Of a DNA stretch of 64,000 nt, positions 1 to 10,953 are shown piece by piece. The stretch is from Pyrenochaeta sp. MPI-SDFR-AT-0127 (lineage: Eukaryota; Ascomycota; Dothideomycetes; Pleosporales; Cucurbitariaceae), in assembly GCA_020747015.1 (NCBI GenBank), contig JAGTJM010000092.1, positions 1 to 64,000 on the forward strand, read 5' to 3'. The stretch's first letter is position 1. The number at the start of each line of letters is the position of its first letter. Both the position numbers and the translations under genes were made by a program. Under the pieces are notes generated by a model, which did no database searches, was not told the origin of the DNA, and saw only the letters and a program-made list of their open reading frames with translations.

Positions 1-317
1 GACAATGACTTGTGGAGTCTTGGTAAATACCAAGGAAGATACAAATTGTCATAACGCGAAGTTTTAACTCAGATAGCTCGTATGTATTGTATGATTACCA
101 TGTCTTCATCAGGTCTTCGAAGATTGCCTCGATTAAGCGCAGAGAGCTCTTTCATCACTTCACCATCACTAGCCTTTCACCGCGCACACGTGACAACGCA
201 CCCGTTTGCGCACCGACAGGGCGATAGAAACAAAATTTGCCATAGCAAACTTCCTATCACGCATTATACGAACAAATCCCGTAACCCATAGTCACTATTC
301 TGCTGCCTCCGCCCGTG
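1..317. other. Intergenic, upstream of the BTB gene
   Basis: No coding sequence, RNA gene or repeat is evident. The stretch should include the promoter and 5' leader of the BTB-domain gene. I see no clear TATA or CCAAT element. Confidence 0.5.
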
Positions 318-1391
318 ATGGCGCCTCTACTTAAACTCAGGTTGAACAGTTACTTCCAGACCGCGATCGCAGATCCTACTCGCAAACTTGCGACCCTCAA
401 AGAACGTGTGTACCGCTCCGCAAGTCATTCAACCACTTTATCTCCGCCGATGAGTGGGACGATGAAAGTCACCGTGGGCTCCGACCCAAGCAACCGCCGA
501 ACTTGGGTCTTGTCAAAGTCTCTACTTGCGCGACATTCGAAATACATTGCCAACATAATCAAGCAAGATAGCGAAGAAGAGGAGGTGTTCATCATCGACC
601 TTGAGCCAGGGGAGTTTCAGAACTTCGTGGATTACATGTACAGTAGTATCTACAGCCTCAATACTCATGTCACGGGATACAGGGCAACTATGGACAACGC
701 CATGGCGTGCCTATTGGGCGAAAAGCTGAGCGCGAAAGAATACAGTGACGCGGCCATGCGGCAACTCTACATGATATTCCAGCCCCTTGCTAGACTGCGA
801 ACAAGCAACGCACGGAAGAGTTCGATTAAGGCGAGCGATATCGAATACATATGTCGTAACACTGTACCTCATTCCAGTACTTTACAGCAGAGAAGTGGCA
901 TCCGAAAGCTCTTCTTCGATGCCGTTGCGAGCCACTGGACTCAAGTAGACATACTAAATATACAGGCTATGGATACGGCCACGCCTAATGACACTGTCTC
1001 TTGGTTTGACGTGTACAAGAAGTATAGCGACTTCCGTATTATGCTTACAAGCTCCCTCAAGATAGCAGATGTCTGGCGCACTGCAATTTTGCGTCCTGTC
1101 GATGAATATATCAATCCTGTGTTCGAGTGGACTGATATCAGGAGAGAGCAGGCTGACGGTAGTAGTGATGGGCAGCTTGATGGTAGCACTGGGGAGAGGG
1201 GCCGGAGGAGCAGGGTTATTGCATATCCTAGGCCAAGGATCCCGGCTACGAGGAGAAGAAGTTCGAGTGATAGACAAATGAGAGAGATGACAGACGCACT
1301 GGAGGAAGACTTGATTAAAGCGAGGAGATTTTATGAGAATAAGGACAGAGGTGAAGCAGTCGTCAAGCAGGAACAGGAAAATGGGTGGTAA
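318..1391 (+). CDS. BTB/POZ-domain protein, fungal type
   Basis: Single-exon gene of 357 aa beginning at the ATG at 318; an in-frame GTG just before it is not used as a start in fungi. Residues about 45-160 look like a BTB/POZ fold: a beta strand (MKVTVGSD), then WVLSKSLLARHSKYIANII, then an acidic run and VFIIDLEPGEFQNFVDYMY. This matches the fungal BTB pattern in which an effector segment is followed by a D-x-F/V-x-x-F-V-x-Y motif. The C-terminus (about 275-357) is basic and Ser/Arg-rich and probably disordered. Fungal BTB proteins of this type are mostly uncharacterised; a few act as Cullin-3 adaptors or in dimerisation. I infer a protein-interaction role and nothing more specific. Confidence 0.8.
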   Translation: MAPLLKLRLNSYFQTAIADPTRKLATLKERVYRSASHSTTLSPPMSGTMKVTVGSDPSNRRTWVLSKSLLARHSKYIANIIKQDSEEEEVFIIDLEPGEFQNFVDYMYSSIYSLNTHVTGYRATMDNAMACLLGEKLSAKEYSDAAMRQLYMIFQPLARLRTSNARKSSIKASDIEYICRNTVPHSSTLQQRSGIRKLFFDAVASHWTQVDILNIQAMDTATPNDTVSWFDVYKKYSDFRIMLTSSLKIADVWRTAILRPVDEYINPVFEWTDIRREQADGSSDGQLDGSTGERGRRSRVIAYPRPRIPATRRRSSSDRQMREMTDALEEDLIKARRFYENKDRGEAVVKQEQENGW

Positions 1392-1864
1392 TCGTTCTTC
1401 ATGGATGTATCATTGGTCTAAAAGCCTTGGTTGGGCCAAGTGAAAGACTTTTCGAAGTGAAGAGTGTTCAAATTCCTGAAGGGTAGCGAGGGGATATGAA
1501 TAGTAGCACTGCTAGCGATATGACCGATCCAGAAAGGTAATGTGTGCTTCTCAGATAAATTCAAACATTTCTTGCGGGAATCATGTCGTGCTCTAGCGTA
1601 CGTGCGATTCCTACGACGTTTGCAAGGGTACTCACTTCGGCTGGATGCCTTAATTTGCAGTCGTGTGGATTTAGGCAGCAGGACCTAAACCCACCAACAG
1701 ATCCCTGTCCGTATCAACGACAACATCCCTCAACGTCCTGAATCACGCTTAAACCCTCAAGTTCAACAATTGAAGAGCCAATCCAATACACCGAAAGTCT
1801 TGTACTTACGGCATAGAGTCAGCACCTACAATCAGCGACTGGAGGCCACGAGTTGATCAGCAGG
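1392..1864. other. Intergenic
   Basis: 473 bp between two plus-strand genes. It holds the 3' end of the BTB gene and the leader of the next gene. No gene or repeat is seen. Confidence 0.5.
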
Positions 1865-2884
1865 ATGACCCGAACGAGAAACGTTCCATACCCCTTAGTC
1901 CGTGACGCAAATTACGTGCCACCGCCTCCACCTCCTCCACCTCCTCCACCGCCTTCGGGTCCAGATCGCTGCTTCTTCATTAGACCACTGTTTTGTGGCA
2001 CTAAGTCATCCTTACCCGAGATTTGGTTTGCCCTCAAGACTCAAGTAGAAGCAAGGATCACAGTCAGTACGAAGTGGCAAGAGTCAGTGAAAGCGAACCA
2101 AGAAATGGGGTTTCTGGACTTGCCAAAAGAGATAAGGGATCTTGTGTACGCAGAGATCTGTATGGAGTTGAAGCGAGAGGGAGATAGATGGCAATCAACC
2201 GATCCTCCACCAAAAGATAGGCTGCACGAGTATCAAGTAGAGATGCCAGAATACGAGTCCCCTTACACCGAAAGTATACAGAAAGAACGACCTACCGTAT
2301 TCGCCGACTGCGCGATCATGCGAACTTGTAAGCAAGTCCATGCTGAGTTCGCAGAAGTTATGTACTCTATACCCCTTCATTTGCCAGGTATTCGGCCAGG
2401 ACTCAACATCATTCCTATATCCCCTCTATATGCAAATACCGTACGATCAGTTCTTGTGGTACGCAAAGTATTCAGGGAGGGAGACAGCGGTCCACACTTC
2501 CGGGAGCTTCTTCAAACTGCCACCAGCTTGTCCAAAACCTTCCCTAACGCAAACACCTTGCGAGTGGGATGGTGGCTAGGCCCTCGGTGGCAGCATCAAC
2601 GGCGGTTGTCCCTAAGACAAGGACAAATTCGAGAGGTCGAGACGTTTGAGAAGATCATCAAAGCGGTGAAAAGAGATGCGAGTACACCGTTGCAGATTCC
2701 GCCAAACATGGAGTTTGTGCAAATTATCGGGGCCAGGCCGGGTTTGTTAGAATGGCCGAATAAATGGATTGAGGTGGAGAATGTCGTGGATCCTGTGATG
2801 GAACAAGCAATAAAAAATATGCAATCAAAGCCGAAGAAACAGAAAGACTTGAAGAAGGCGTCTATTCTGGTAGAAAGCCGATAG
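1865..2884 (+). CDS. 2EXR/F-box-like fungal protein with polyproline run
   Basis: Single-exon gene, 339 aa from the ATG at 1865; an in-frame TTG four codons upstream is ignored. Near residue 80 it carries FLDLPKEIRDLVYAEI, the hallmark start of the fungal 2EXR/F-box-like domain (LP-x-E-I-R-x-x-I/V-Y). This domain is greatly expanded in Dothideomycetes and Sordariomycetes. Later segments fit that family: a cysteine-containing helix CAIMRTCKQVHAEFAEVMY, and KVFREGDSGPHFRELL. The N-terminus has twelve consecutive prolines encoded by alternating CCA/CCT/CCG codons, a site likely to vary in length. The C-terminus is lysine-rich. Function is unknown; an SCF-adaptor role is only a guess by analogy to F-boxes. 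A first intron between the proline run and the domain cannot be excluded. Confidence 0.75.
   Translation: MTRTRNVPYPLVRDANYVPPPPPPPPPPPPSGPDRCFFIRPLFCGTKSSLPEIWFALKTQVEARITVSTKWQESVKANQEMGFLDLPKEIRDLVYAEICMELKREGDRWQSTDPPPKDRLHEYQVEMPEYESPYTESIQKERPTVFADCAIMRTCKQVHAEFAEVMYSIPLHLPGIRPGLNIIPISPLYANTVRSVLVVRKVFREGDSGPHFRELLQTATSLSKTFPNANTLRVGWWLGPRWQHQRRLSLRQGQIREVETFEKIIKAVKRDASTPLQIPPNMEFVQIIGARPGLLEWPNKWIEVENVVDPVMEQAIKNMQSKPKKQKDLKKASILVESR
1919..1957 (+). repeat. CCN-codon (polyproline) microsatellite inside a CDS
   Basis: A run of CCN triplets with a repeating CCTCCACCT pattern encodes twelve prolines in the 2EXR-like protein. It is imperfect at the third codon position, which is typical of a slippage-prone coding repeat. 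Confidence 0.8.
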
Positions 2885-3858
2885 TTCCAGGAAATACACC
2901 TTCTGGCGCAGAAGAGGTGCGCGGAAAAGTCTGTGACGATCGGACAATGCTCGGCGGGAAGTGCTGAAGCTACGCCTCATGAAGCCCTGGCGAGCTGTAG
3001 TCGAACCGACATGAGTATAGGCAAGCATCAAATGGCCCACAATCTGTTGCCCACTTTTTGGTCCAAGAATGAACACACATGCTGTTCAAAATTAACTCAG
3101 TCCAAACATAGCGTTCACGTGCCGGGATGTTGAAGAAATGTCGCCAATGTGGTTGATTTTCGGTATCATCCCGATCCGACCTCAAAATAGCATCGCGTTT
3201 CGTATGCTTACGGCGCAGCTGTCCGCTTTAGACTACTAGGCACATCCTTGCCTATCACATTGTAATGTCGGTGTGTTCTATTCATGTTTGTGCTTGTGGC
3301 AGCAGTGTGCAGGAATACCCGTTCAGTTTGAGGGCGCTCCGTGATCGATGATGGTGTTGCAGGGTTTGATTTCGACTTCCACTCTTCCACGTACGTGTTT
3401 CTGTTGCTGGGCCAGACGTCCCGTTCCCTGATGACTTTGTCAGAGGAAATGATATATATGGAAATGTATACGCTGTCTAAAACAGCAACAAACCAAAGCG
3501 TGGGCATCCCATCTGCGGGCCAATAAGTTGCAAGAAGTTGAGTAACCACAGCTTCGAGATTCGCGCGCATCTCATGAAAGCCTCTAGAGCCTCAACTATG
3601 TTTGGTCTACGGGCAATGTTCGATACTAGGAAGAAGGGGGAATAGCATTCAAAAGTCAACCATGTTCGAACCCACGATCACGTGTCGTTCGCGAGACGTG
3701 ATCCAATAAAGATACCTGTAGCATATACCAAACATCAACGACATCAACGGTGCACCGGGAAGATTCTATGTAGTGTCCATGTCCTGTTAAGCCTTATGGA
3801 AGGAAGATAACGATTCAGTCATCAGGGCTCACCAGGGATCTCGATCACATCAACAACC
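2885..3858. other. Intergenic with a palindromic hairpin
   Basis: 974 bp between two plus-strand genes. No gene is evident; short open frames on both strands do not look like protein. The only structure seen is the inverted repeat at 3676-3703, listed separately. Confidence 0.5.
3676..3703. promoter_or_regulatory. Imperfect palindrome containing CACGTG
   Basis: GATCACGT at 3676-3683 is matched by ACGTGATC at 3696-3703. Inside are one mismatch, a TCG/CGA pair and a TTCG loop. The left arm contains CACGTG, a bHLH (E-box) core. It lies about 155 bp upstream of the start codon at 3859. A transcription-factor site is an inference. Confidence 0.4.
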
Positions 3859-4410
3859 ATGCCGCACAACAAGCTCCGACTCCAGCTTGTCCTCTATGCA
3901 CGGCCAAAGCACCCTGGGACTTACCACTACGCACTCTTCATTTCTCCAAAAGGCACAAGAACGCAACCCGCTAGTTCAGCGACAAAACATCACGTCAAGA
4001 ATACGCTCCAAAACATCTCGGGCGACGTCACGCAGCCCTGGCGCTATGAACGCGTTGTGATCTCAGATGTCCAGTTGGAACATCGTCTCCTAGCCCGCAT
4101 CATTATAGCCAAAGTCATCGACCTCGACGTGCTCGAAAGAACTATCGAAGCAGTGCCGATCTACCAGGTCGATGACCCAAATCAAGGCGAAGCCAGTTCA
4201 TTTACTTGTTTGACGTGGGTTCGAGCTGCGTTGGAGGCACTGAGAGGGCAGTGTGTAGTTACTGCGCTTGGAGAATGGATGGAAGTTGAGAAGCAGGCGT
4301 TGGAATATGTAAAGAGGAAGAACGAGGAGGGTAGATGGAAGGCAGAGTGGAAGGGGACAGCGGGGGTACCAATGTTGGACTTGCTCGAAGGGAGAGAACT
4401 CGTCGAGTAG
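3859..4410 (+). CDS. Conserved fungal hypothetical protein (DUF6914-like)
   Basis: Single-exon gene of 183 aa from the ATG at 3859. The order of conserved pieces recalls a small fungal-only family that I believe is DUF6914. It runs from an N-terminal strand (LRLQLVLYARP), through YHYALFISPKG, a K-HHVKN segment and W-YE-V, to LLARIIIAKVIDLDVLERTI and the Trp-containing C-LTWVRAALEAL helix. There is no signal peptide or membrane segment. Members are common in Pezizomycotina and have no known function. Recognition of the family name is from memory and should be treated as tentative; that this is a real gene is well supported by its composition and uninterrupted frame. Confidence 0.7.
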   Translation: MPHNKLRLQLVLYARPKHPGTYHYALFISPKGTRTQPASSATKHHVKNTLQNISGDVTQPWRYERVVISDVQLEHRLLARIIIAKVIDLDVLERTIEAVPIYQVDDPNQGEASSFTCLTWVRAALEALRGQCVVTALGEWMEVEKQALEYVKRKNEEGRWKAEWKGTAGVPMLDLLEGRELVE

Positions 4411-4510
4411 GTGGCGGGTCCTGACGTGAAGTTCGAAGGATCTCAAGGCAGTGTACAGTAGAGACATTGCTTCATGTCAATCAGTCTTCGCTAAGGATTT
4501 GCTCGTGCAC

Positions 4511-4920
4511 ATTGCGTAAGTTGGTGGCCTCATAATACTTCGCCGCATCCACACGGCGGCCACTAGCGTTTACATGCGTTGCTCTGTTCAGCATGTGTGC
4601 TTTGTTGCTGGCTTAGGCGTTTTGATTCCTGCAAATCATTCACGCTTTGCGAGAAGTTGGTGTCTCGTGCCAATTGCGTCAGATGGTGGCCTCGAAGACT
4701 TCGCCGTATGCACACGGTGGCCACCAGCGCCTACGCATGTTGCTCTGTTCATTAGGCGTGCTTTATTCATGCCTTGGCCACTTTGTGCCGTTCAACTTGC
4801 CAATTACTCAATGGGCGTTTTGGTGTAGTGCGCCTTGCGTAAAAGTGGTCGCCTTGAACAACTCCGCCGCAGGCGTACAGCGGCCACCAGCGTCTACGCA
4901 CCCACAAGCACTCTACACGC
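4511..4920. repeat. Degenerate tandem repeat, three copies, period about 162-171 bp
   Basis: Three diverged copies begin at about 4511, 4673 and 4844. Each carries, in order, a TTGCGTMA-type start, a (T)GGTGGCC or GGTCGCC block, a CTTCGCCG or CTCCGCCG block, and a CGGCCACCAGCG-type block followed by a TACGC/TACATGCG motif. Copies 1 and 2 also share GTTGCTCTGTTCA further on. A GGCGTTTTG segment recurs between copies. The units are too decayed for a functional call and no open frame spans them. They are probably the remains of a minisatellite or mobile element. Confidence 0.65.
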
Positions 4921-6895
4921 AACAACAATCAATTACACATGCATTTACATTTTCCAAGCGCTCAGAGCCCAGCATCCACTTTTGATGAAGCTGGGGAAGG
5001 GGTGGTCTCGCAACCGCCCGGGCCTGGTGGACCTCTTCACAGGCCCACTGCTCCACAATGCTGCGCAACCGCATCGATGACCTGCAGTCATTCCCGTTCC
5101 GTTCCCCAATCTTGGAAAACGGCCTCCAAACGGCCTTCGATGACCGTACATGTAGGCGTTACGCGCATGCGTTGTTGGCGGCGCAAACCCATGTCAGCGT
5201 TTGGATCGTCATCTTCCACCGCCCAGCGGACAACATTATTCTTGTCGTCAGCTGATTTGACCCGGGCATGTAGAGATAGTGCTGCGCCTGCAATATCACC
5301 GTGCTTCGTATTGTTTCGTTCCGATGCTGTTTCGTGCTGATGTGTTCTGTGGAGTCGTGAGGCGACCTAACAAGGCGGTTAGCAGTGGTTCCGTGGCTAT
5401 GTATACCTAGCCGCTGAGTCCAAGCGCAATGGCCATTAGGAAGAACCTTGCAGAATTGCTGATTCTGGGAGTTGCTAAAGAGCTCATTGTCTGCAAGCCT
5501 CATGGTCCTCATTCACGCTGAGGTCATTGATGTCTGTTGCTGAGACTGAAACAAAAATACACTGGGGGCGCATTGTTCACGTGCAAGGCAAGCAATGTAT
5601 ATGCAAGCTGTTCGAGACATGCAAGGATTAAGGATCATGATTTACTGCACACCTAGTAATGATTGAGAGTCTGTCTTGCCGCTGCTTCTCCACAAACGAT
5701 CTTGCTACAGCCAATAGTCATTGGCTACAGAATTAGCAGTAGCGTTCTATATGCATTCACAACACACAAGATTCTCAGTCAAAGATCATAGAGATTACGC
5801 TTGATCCGACTGGACATGCAGACTGTATAGCGTTACCCGTTCACGAATCTATATACACAACCATGTCCCGTGACTGCGATAATAATAGGAGAACTTCAAA
5901 TCAACTCCCTGTCAGTTTTGAAAAGACTCTATCGATCTACTATTCGTCTCTCTCAGCCGTAACAAAAACGCTCTACGTCTTGGTACATTTCCACTGGGTC
6001 GAGCTGAGGAGCGATGAAGTTCGACAGGTGGTCTAAGTTGGGATACCAGCCTTCGGTACGGTCGTATCCCGGAAGCCACGAACCACATCTTGATAATGCA
6101 ATAAGCGAATACAAACTTCCACTGTGCATCAAAGCCCGCAGTAAGACCGGAGTTCAGTCCGTGTCGCGAAGTCAAACTTACGGCGACCCGGTGAACGCCG
6201 TCACGGATACGGAGGCGCACTTTCGGAAACTTACACTTTCTCAAGGCCAGTGCAAACGATATAGAGGACAGTGGGGTGCCAATTAAGCTCATGACAAGCG
6301 GCTACGCTTGTACTGAAGTGCCATGGTACGAATAACACGAAGCCGCAAAAGGTCCGATGGTTCTGCCGATCTAGATTTCCACCAAAGGTTCGTTTGATGA
6401 TGGCTGGAGGCTACTGCACACGCACGTTTCATGGGACAGCCAGATCGAAGCTCCCGTGACGATAGATTGAAAGGGTCTCAGGAGTGACGTTTAGAGTTTG
6501 GCTATGAGCCAGCGTGGTGGGTGACGCGCTTGGGGATTACAAACTTAGACTTCAATTTGGATGAACCACGGTACAGCAACGGGTGGCTTCGAGTGGGTGT
6601 AAGAGATGAAGCAGCTAGATGAAGTTTCCACTCCGTCGTTGTGAGAGAGTATGGCCCGACTCCGTCGATTGTTCGGTGCAGTATGTTTGAGTGAGGCAAT
6701 ATCAATCCAAGGCGAATCGATGCTGGACCGAATAAAAGGAAATTACTTGTTGCTTCACATTTCACATTGATGAGTTGTGGTGGAGGGCGCAATATCTGGG
6801 TCTTTCCGATGTTTGACTAAATCGCGTCATGCTCATTTGTTGGAAAATGTTTCATGAGCGTCGTTCCAACACTGAGACATTTTCTTTTATCGGCT

Positions 6896-6952
6896 GCGAC
6901 AGCGTGCACACGTATCCCGCTTACGATCCAGTCGGACCAGCGACAGCGTGCA
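6896..6952. repeat. 13-bp direct repeat, two copies
   Basis: GCGACAGCGTGCA occurs at 6896-6908 and again at 6940-6952, 44 bp apart start to start. This may be paired regulatory sites or chance. Confidence 0.3.
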
Positions 6953-9900
6953 ATGCGATTTCACATTAGGGCCGCGATATAGAGATCTGACCTCAGCTCG
7001 ATGTATCAGAGTAAATTGTTGCGCAGGGTTCTTGCATCACTCGGCCGTCAATCATGATGACATACTCCACAGCTGAGCGGGTATCAGCACCCTGAACGCG
7101 CAAGCTGAACCGAGAGATGCTCCGCGATGATGATCAGTGACAAGGGAAGGAAGTTGCTTGCGGCCTGAGGGTTTTGTCAGATAGCTCAAATGCCTGTTGT
7201 TTGATCAGCGCGTGGAGTAAATGTGACATTGAAGATCTGTATACTGCGAGACCACGAATCCATGTCAACGGTAGATTCAGTGTACCCAAAGCATGGACAA
7301 GGCGAGCAAACATGTTTCTGGAACTTGGTCCATCCATAGCATTCAGAGAGAGCCACGAAACATCAGTGTCTTGAGATGGTACTTTGGGCTCCTCGGCCCG
7401 ACTTTGAGCGGTGAAGGCTATCTCGAGTGCATTCCAGCCTCAGCCAATCACCGGTGGGAGGGGCTGTCGAGCATAGAATGGCGGCTGTGGAGCGGTTACG
7501 ATCTGCTCGGCACTTGTTTGCTGTGCATTTGGTTGGGAGAGGCAAGGGGACCACCAGACGCTCAACAACGCAACACAAACGAGGCTGCGATGCGGGCGTT
7601 GCCAGTCATTGGCCGGCCTGGATGAGCCAGGGAGAGTCTGGAATCGGCCTGACCAAAGGCCCTTGTGCGAGTGCCTTGCGGACGATGGCAATCAAAGTAA
7701 CAGCGTCATTGGCGTCGTCTGGTCCTGCCTCGATTGCGAGCGCCACGTTGCAGATTCTGCTGGTCATCGGGACATAGCGATTGCTGCAACACAGCCGATC
7801 ATTGGATGTTTCCCTTGCGCACACAAGCAGCACTTAGAGTTTGGAGGGCCGCAGAAGGTTGGGCGTGGCGGGGTGGAGGAGGAGGAGCCAGAGGAGGGCG
7901 GTGCCTTATCGATAAGGCTGGCTAGTGAATGGATCAGAGACACTATGCCCATTCAGGCTGGCATGGAGCTTGGCGGCAGTTGGCGGTGTAGGTGCGACTT
8001 TGACAGCAACGCCGCAGGGAGCTCAAGCTTTTGCGGAGTGCTCCTGTCCCCTCGAATCCATCATCAAGGGTAAAGACGCATGCCCATGAATCAGACGAGG
8101 CTAACTTTAGTAGTCCTAATCTCTGGAAGCGCGCAAAACAACGAGGCCGGGATTTGGGAATGGAGAGTGCAGATGCCTCCCGGGTGCGTGAATTGCCCTG
8201 CACTGATGCCCTTTTGCTGTGCATAGAGAGCCTGCATTGTCACAAAGAGAGAGCACACGGTGCATCTCCTTCGCTATGAACAGATTTTGCCGGCGCATCG
8301 ACAGATTGTCAAATACAACTAGCGGTTCAATAGTCACCCGCAGCCATGCCCTTGGGAGCGGCTCTTTCATCTCGAGTTTCCAAAATCCATACGCCAACGT
8401 GACGAGGCGCGCGGGCGATAATTTCTCTCAGACATGATCGTCTGTCTCCTTCACTCACAGACTCCCGTTCGCAAGTTTAGCCTGCGGGAACCGGGGCTTG
8501 GATGGATCTGTGCCCATGCACGGATGACGCCGGAAAGCAGAAGAAGAAAAAAATGCTGCAGGTTCTAATGCACAGCAGCGTCGCTTGCGCTGCTAAGTGC
8601 GCAATCTGGCCCTCACCCTAGTCCAGGCGATCCCTTCTATGGACAAGTAGGGTCGGTTGTTCATCCAACGGGGCAGGGATACGAGATGAAGATACGAGCC
8701 GGTAGAAGACCGTTCTTTGCTCGATCTGGATCCTTCGTTGATGATTGTGCTGCCCCTGGACTACTACTCGCTGTTGACTGGCACAACGCGGAGATACAAT
8801 AGTTCGCCCCAACGTATTGCGCAATGAGCCACGTCTGCCAACGCTGAACGAATGAGAAGCGTGAGGAGGAGCTTTCATCGACGACTAGGCAGTGGCCAGC
8901 TGTCACAAGACCATGCCTGGAATGAAACAACATGCTGGACCATCTGTGACTCAAACGTGATTGGCAAAGACAGTGAAAATAATCTCCGACATCATTCGCC
9001 GAGTGCAAAAACTCTCCAGAATTCTTGGGATGCAAGGTGCGCCACTGGTAAGCCCAACTCATCAAGGAAGATGGCAGATTGCTTCATGGCGCCGAGCAGG
9101 GAGAGTCCATGGCGAACGATTCGGTTAGTCAGCGACAGTTGGCAATATATACAAGTAGCCAATCAGCAAGCGAGGTACAAGTAGGGCGAAGTCCGGCGTA
9201 ACAAGGTTCCAGGACGTGGGACAGGATCCAATCGGGCTCCAACTGCCATGTGTCATCGCCAACGCTTTTTTTGGCGCTGGAAGTGTTCGAAGAACCAGCT
9301 CGTCCTTGCTCGGTGAGGCAGCAGCAGGCGCGGAAGTAAAATTCGCGGGCATAGGATGTTTGGAAGCGCCGGAAAGACAAATGCTGCTCCACCAACACGA
9401 AACCCGAAACGTGACTACGGCTTGCTGACAGCCACAATGCCGTCTCGCAGGACACAGCACCGGGATCAGGCAGATGCGGAACAAAAAAGACCTGCTGGCG
9501 GCATGACAGTCAGAGATCCAGAGCAGTGCCGCAGCGTTGCGAGATCGTCGTCTGGACAGCCCGCTTTCGTCATGGTCCTCGGAGCCAGCGAAGACTATTG
9601 AACGCCGCCCGTGCGCTCGCGGCTTTACGAGACGTCGTAAGCTTGGGTGGGCTTTGCAGTGTCTTTGAGCAGCCTAAGCAGCGCTAGGCAAAGAACGGCA
9701 TAACGTCAACCTTTCAGCCTTCTGTTTGGGGCCAGGTGCGGTCGTTTTCGACGCCTGGTAGCCCGTCTTGTCGGCCGGTGACAAGACACTGAGATCAGGG
9801 GGCCCGCCTGAGGGCAAAGGTCGGGAGGCAACGAATGAGCGCACGCCGTGTTCGTGTACAACGCGAGGCTTGGACAGGATTGCAAGATTTGCCATCGACA

Positions 9901-10489
9901 TGTGTCCTTTCTGCAAGCTGACGAGCGCTTGTGGAAAGGGCAATGAAAGATCGAGTGGGCGACCACACTCGCGCCACACATAGCGCGGGTCCGCTTGCCC
10001 TCTGGTGCGCATGGTTCGACGCACTGCGAGTTCTGGTGCTTCGAGGCTGCTGCAATTCGAGCGTCGAGCCCCGGACTGCGTGTGTTGAGCAGCGGGTGTG
10101 TGTGTCACCCTCTCCATGCTGACCAGCCGCTCATTCGCTGATGGTCACAGCCGCCGGTGAGCTGCGGATTCCCAGGCGGCATGATTCACTTGAATCAAGG
10201 GCAGGGCCCCGGCCACTCGGTAGCTGCATGACGGTCCTTTGTTGGACACCGCTAGCGTCCAACTGGGTAAAGACGGCTCACACCACCGCCCGCCCCTGCC
10301 TCCCTCACTTTCGCCTCCCTGCCCACTCGAGTTTGGACCACGACGCAAAAGCAGCCAGGGTGGGTTGCGCGAGTGGAACCCAGGCGTTAGCGTCTGCGTG
10401 CCGGAGGGCATGGCACGCTGATGGCCTGCACACGGTCTGCCGCCCCATCCTGCTTCGTCATTAGCGCAAGTCGAAAGGCTCATCCTTCC

Positions 10490-10953
10490 CTATATTTACG
10501 AACTGGGGCTTTTAGTGAACCAATAGCCAGTAAGCCTGTCCATCTGAAGGCAGTCTTTATTACTGCTGCCCAGCCGTGCTCAAACAACATACATCATAAC
10601 CCGCCTCACAATTCACAACACCACCCCGACCTCTACCATACTACTACTCTCCTCTTCCCACATTCCTTCATCAACATTCACCTCTTCCCTCACATCCACC
10701 TCACTCAGCCTCGCCTCACTTGCTCTCCATCAGCTCGACTTGCACGTCACCTGATCGTCTCCATCTAGGCCATCTTACCGGCTTCTCTTAACACATAATA
10801 ATACGTTCATCTCCATTCTCTGAGCCATATCCAAGGACTGTTTGTTGTTTCCACCCGGACTCGACCAGCTTTTATTCCCCGGATCACTTGACCATTGTCC
10901 TTGAGGCCTTCAGTGGACCTACGAGGACTTTACTCTCTTCCCTCAACCCCATT
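10490..10953 (+). promoter_or_regulatory. Promoter and long pyrimidine-rich, ATG-free leader of the kinase gene
   Basis: A TATATTTA element lies at 10491-10498 and a CCAAT box at 10520-10524. From about 10581 to 10720 the plus strand is nearly free of G and rich in C, T and A, the usual look of a fungal CT-rich core promoter and transcription start region. No ATG occurs from about 10424 until the start codon at 10954, so translation would start at the first ATG after a leader of up to several hundred bases. The exact transcription start cannot be seen. Confidence 0.55.

Larger units (their letters stand above)
4411..10489. other. Long gene-poor region (left half of the desert)
   Basis: About 6 kb in which I find no convincing coding sequence. 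Open frames are short, overlap on both strands (for example around 7.4-8.4 kb and 8.6-9.5 kb), lack recognisable domains and have no consistent splice signals. Base composition is ordinary, not the extreme AT content of RIP-mutated repeats. It contains the degenerate tandem repeat at 4511-4920 and a short direct repeat near 6.9 kb. It may be upstream regulatory DNA of the kinase gene or a decayed repeat-rich segment. Confidence 0.5.

Noticed and set aside
3664..3674. tRNA B-box-like GTTCGAACCC
   Set aside because: No A box, no cloverleaf and no terminator T-run at the right spacing; it abuts the palindrome instead.
4574..5340. Open frames running through and beyond the tandem repeat
   Set aside because: They lie over decayed repeat DNA with no protein-like sequence. 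An ankyrin-repeat origin was considered but the 162-171 bp period does not fit the 99-bp unit.
7293..8437. Cluster of open frames on both strands
   Set aside because: Short, mutually overlapping, no domain, with many starting at non-ATG codons. Treated as non-coding.
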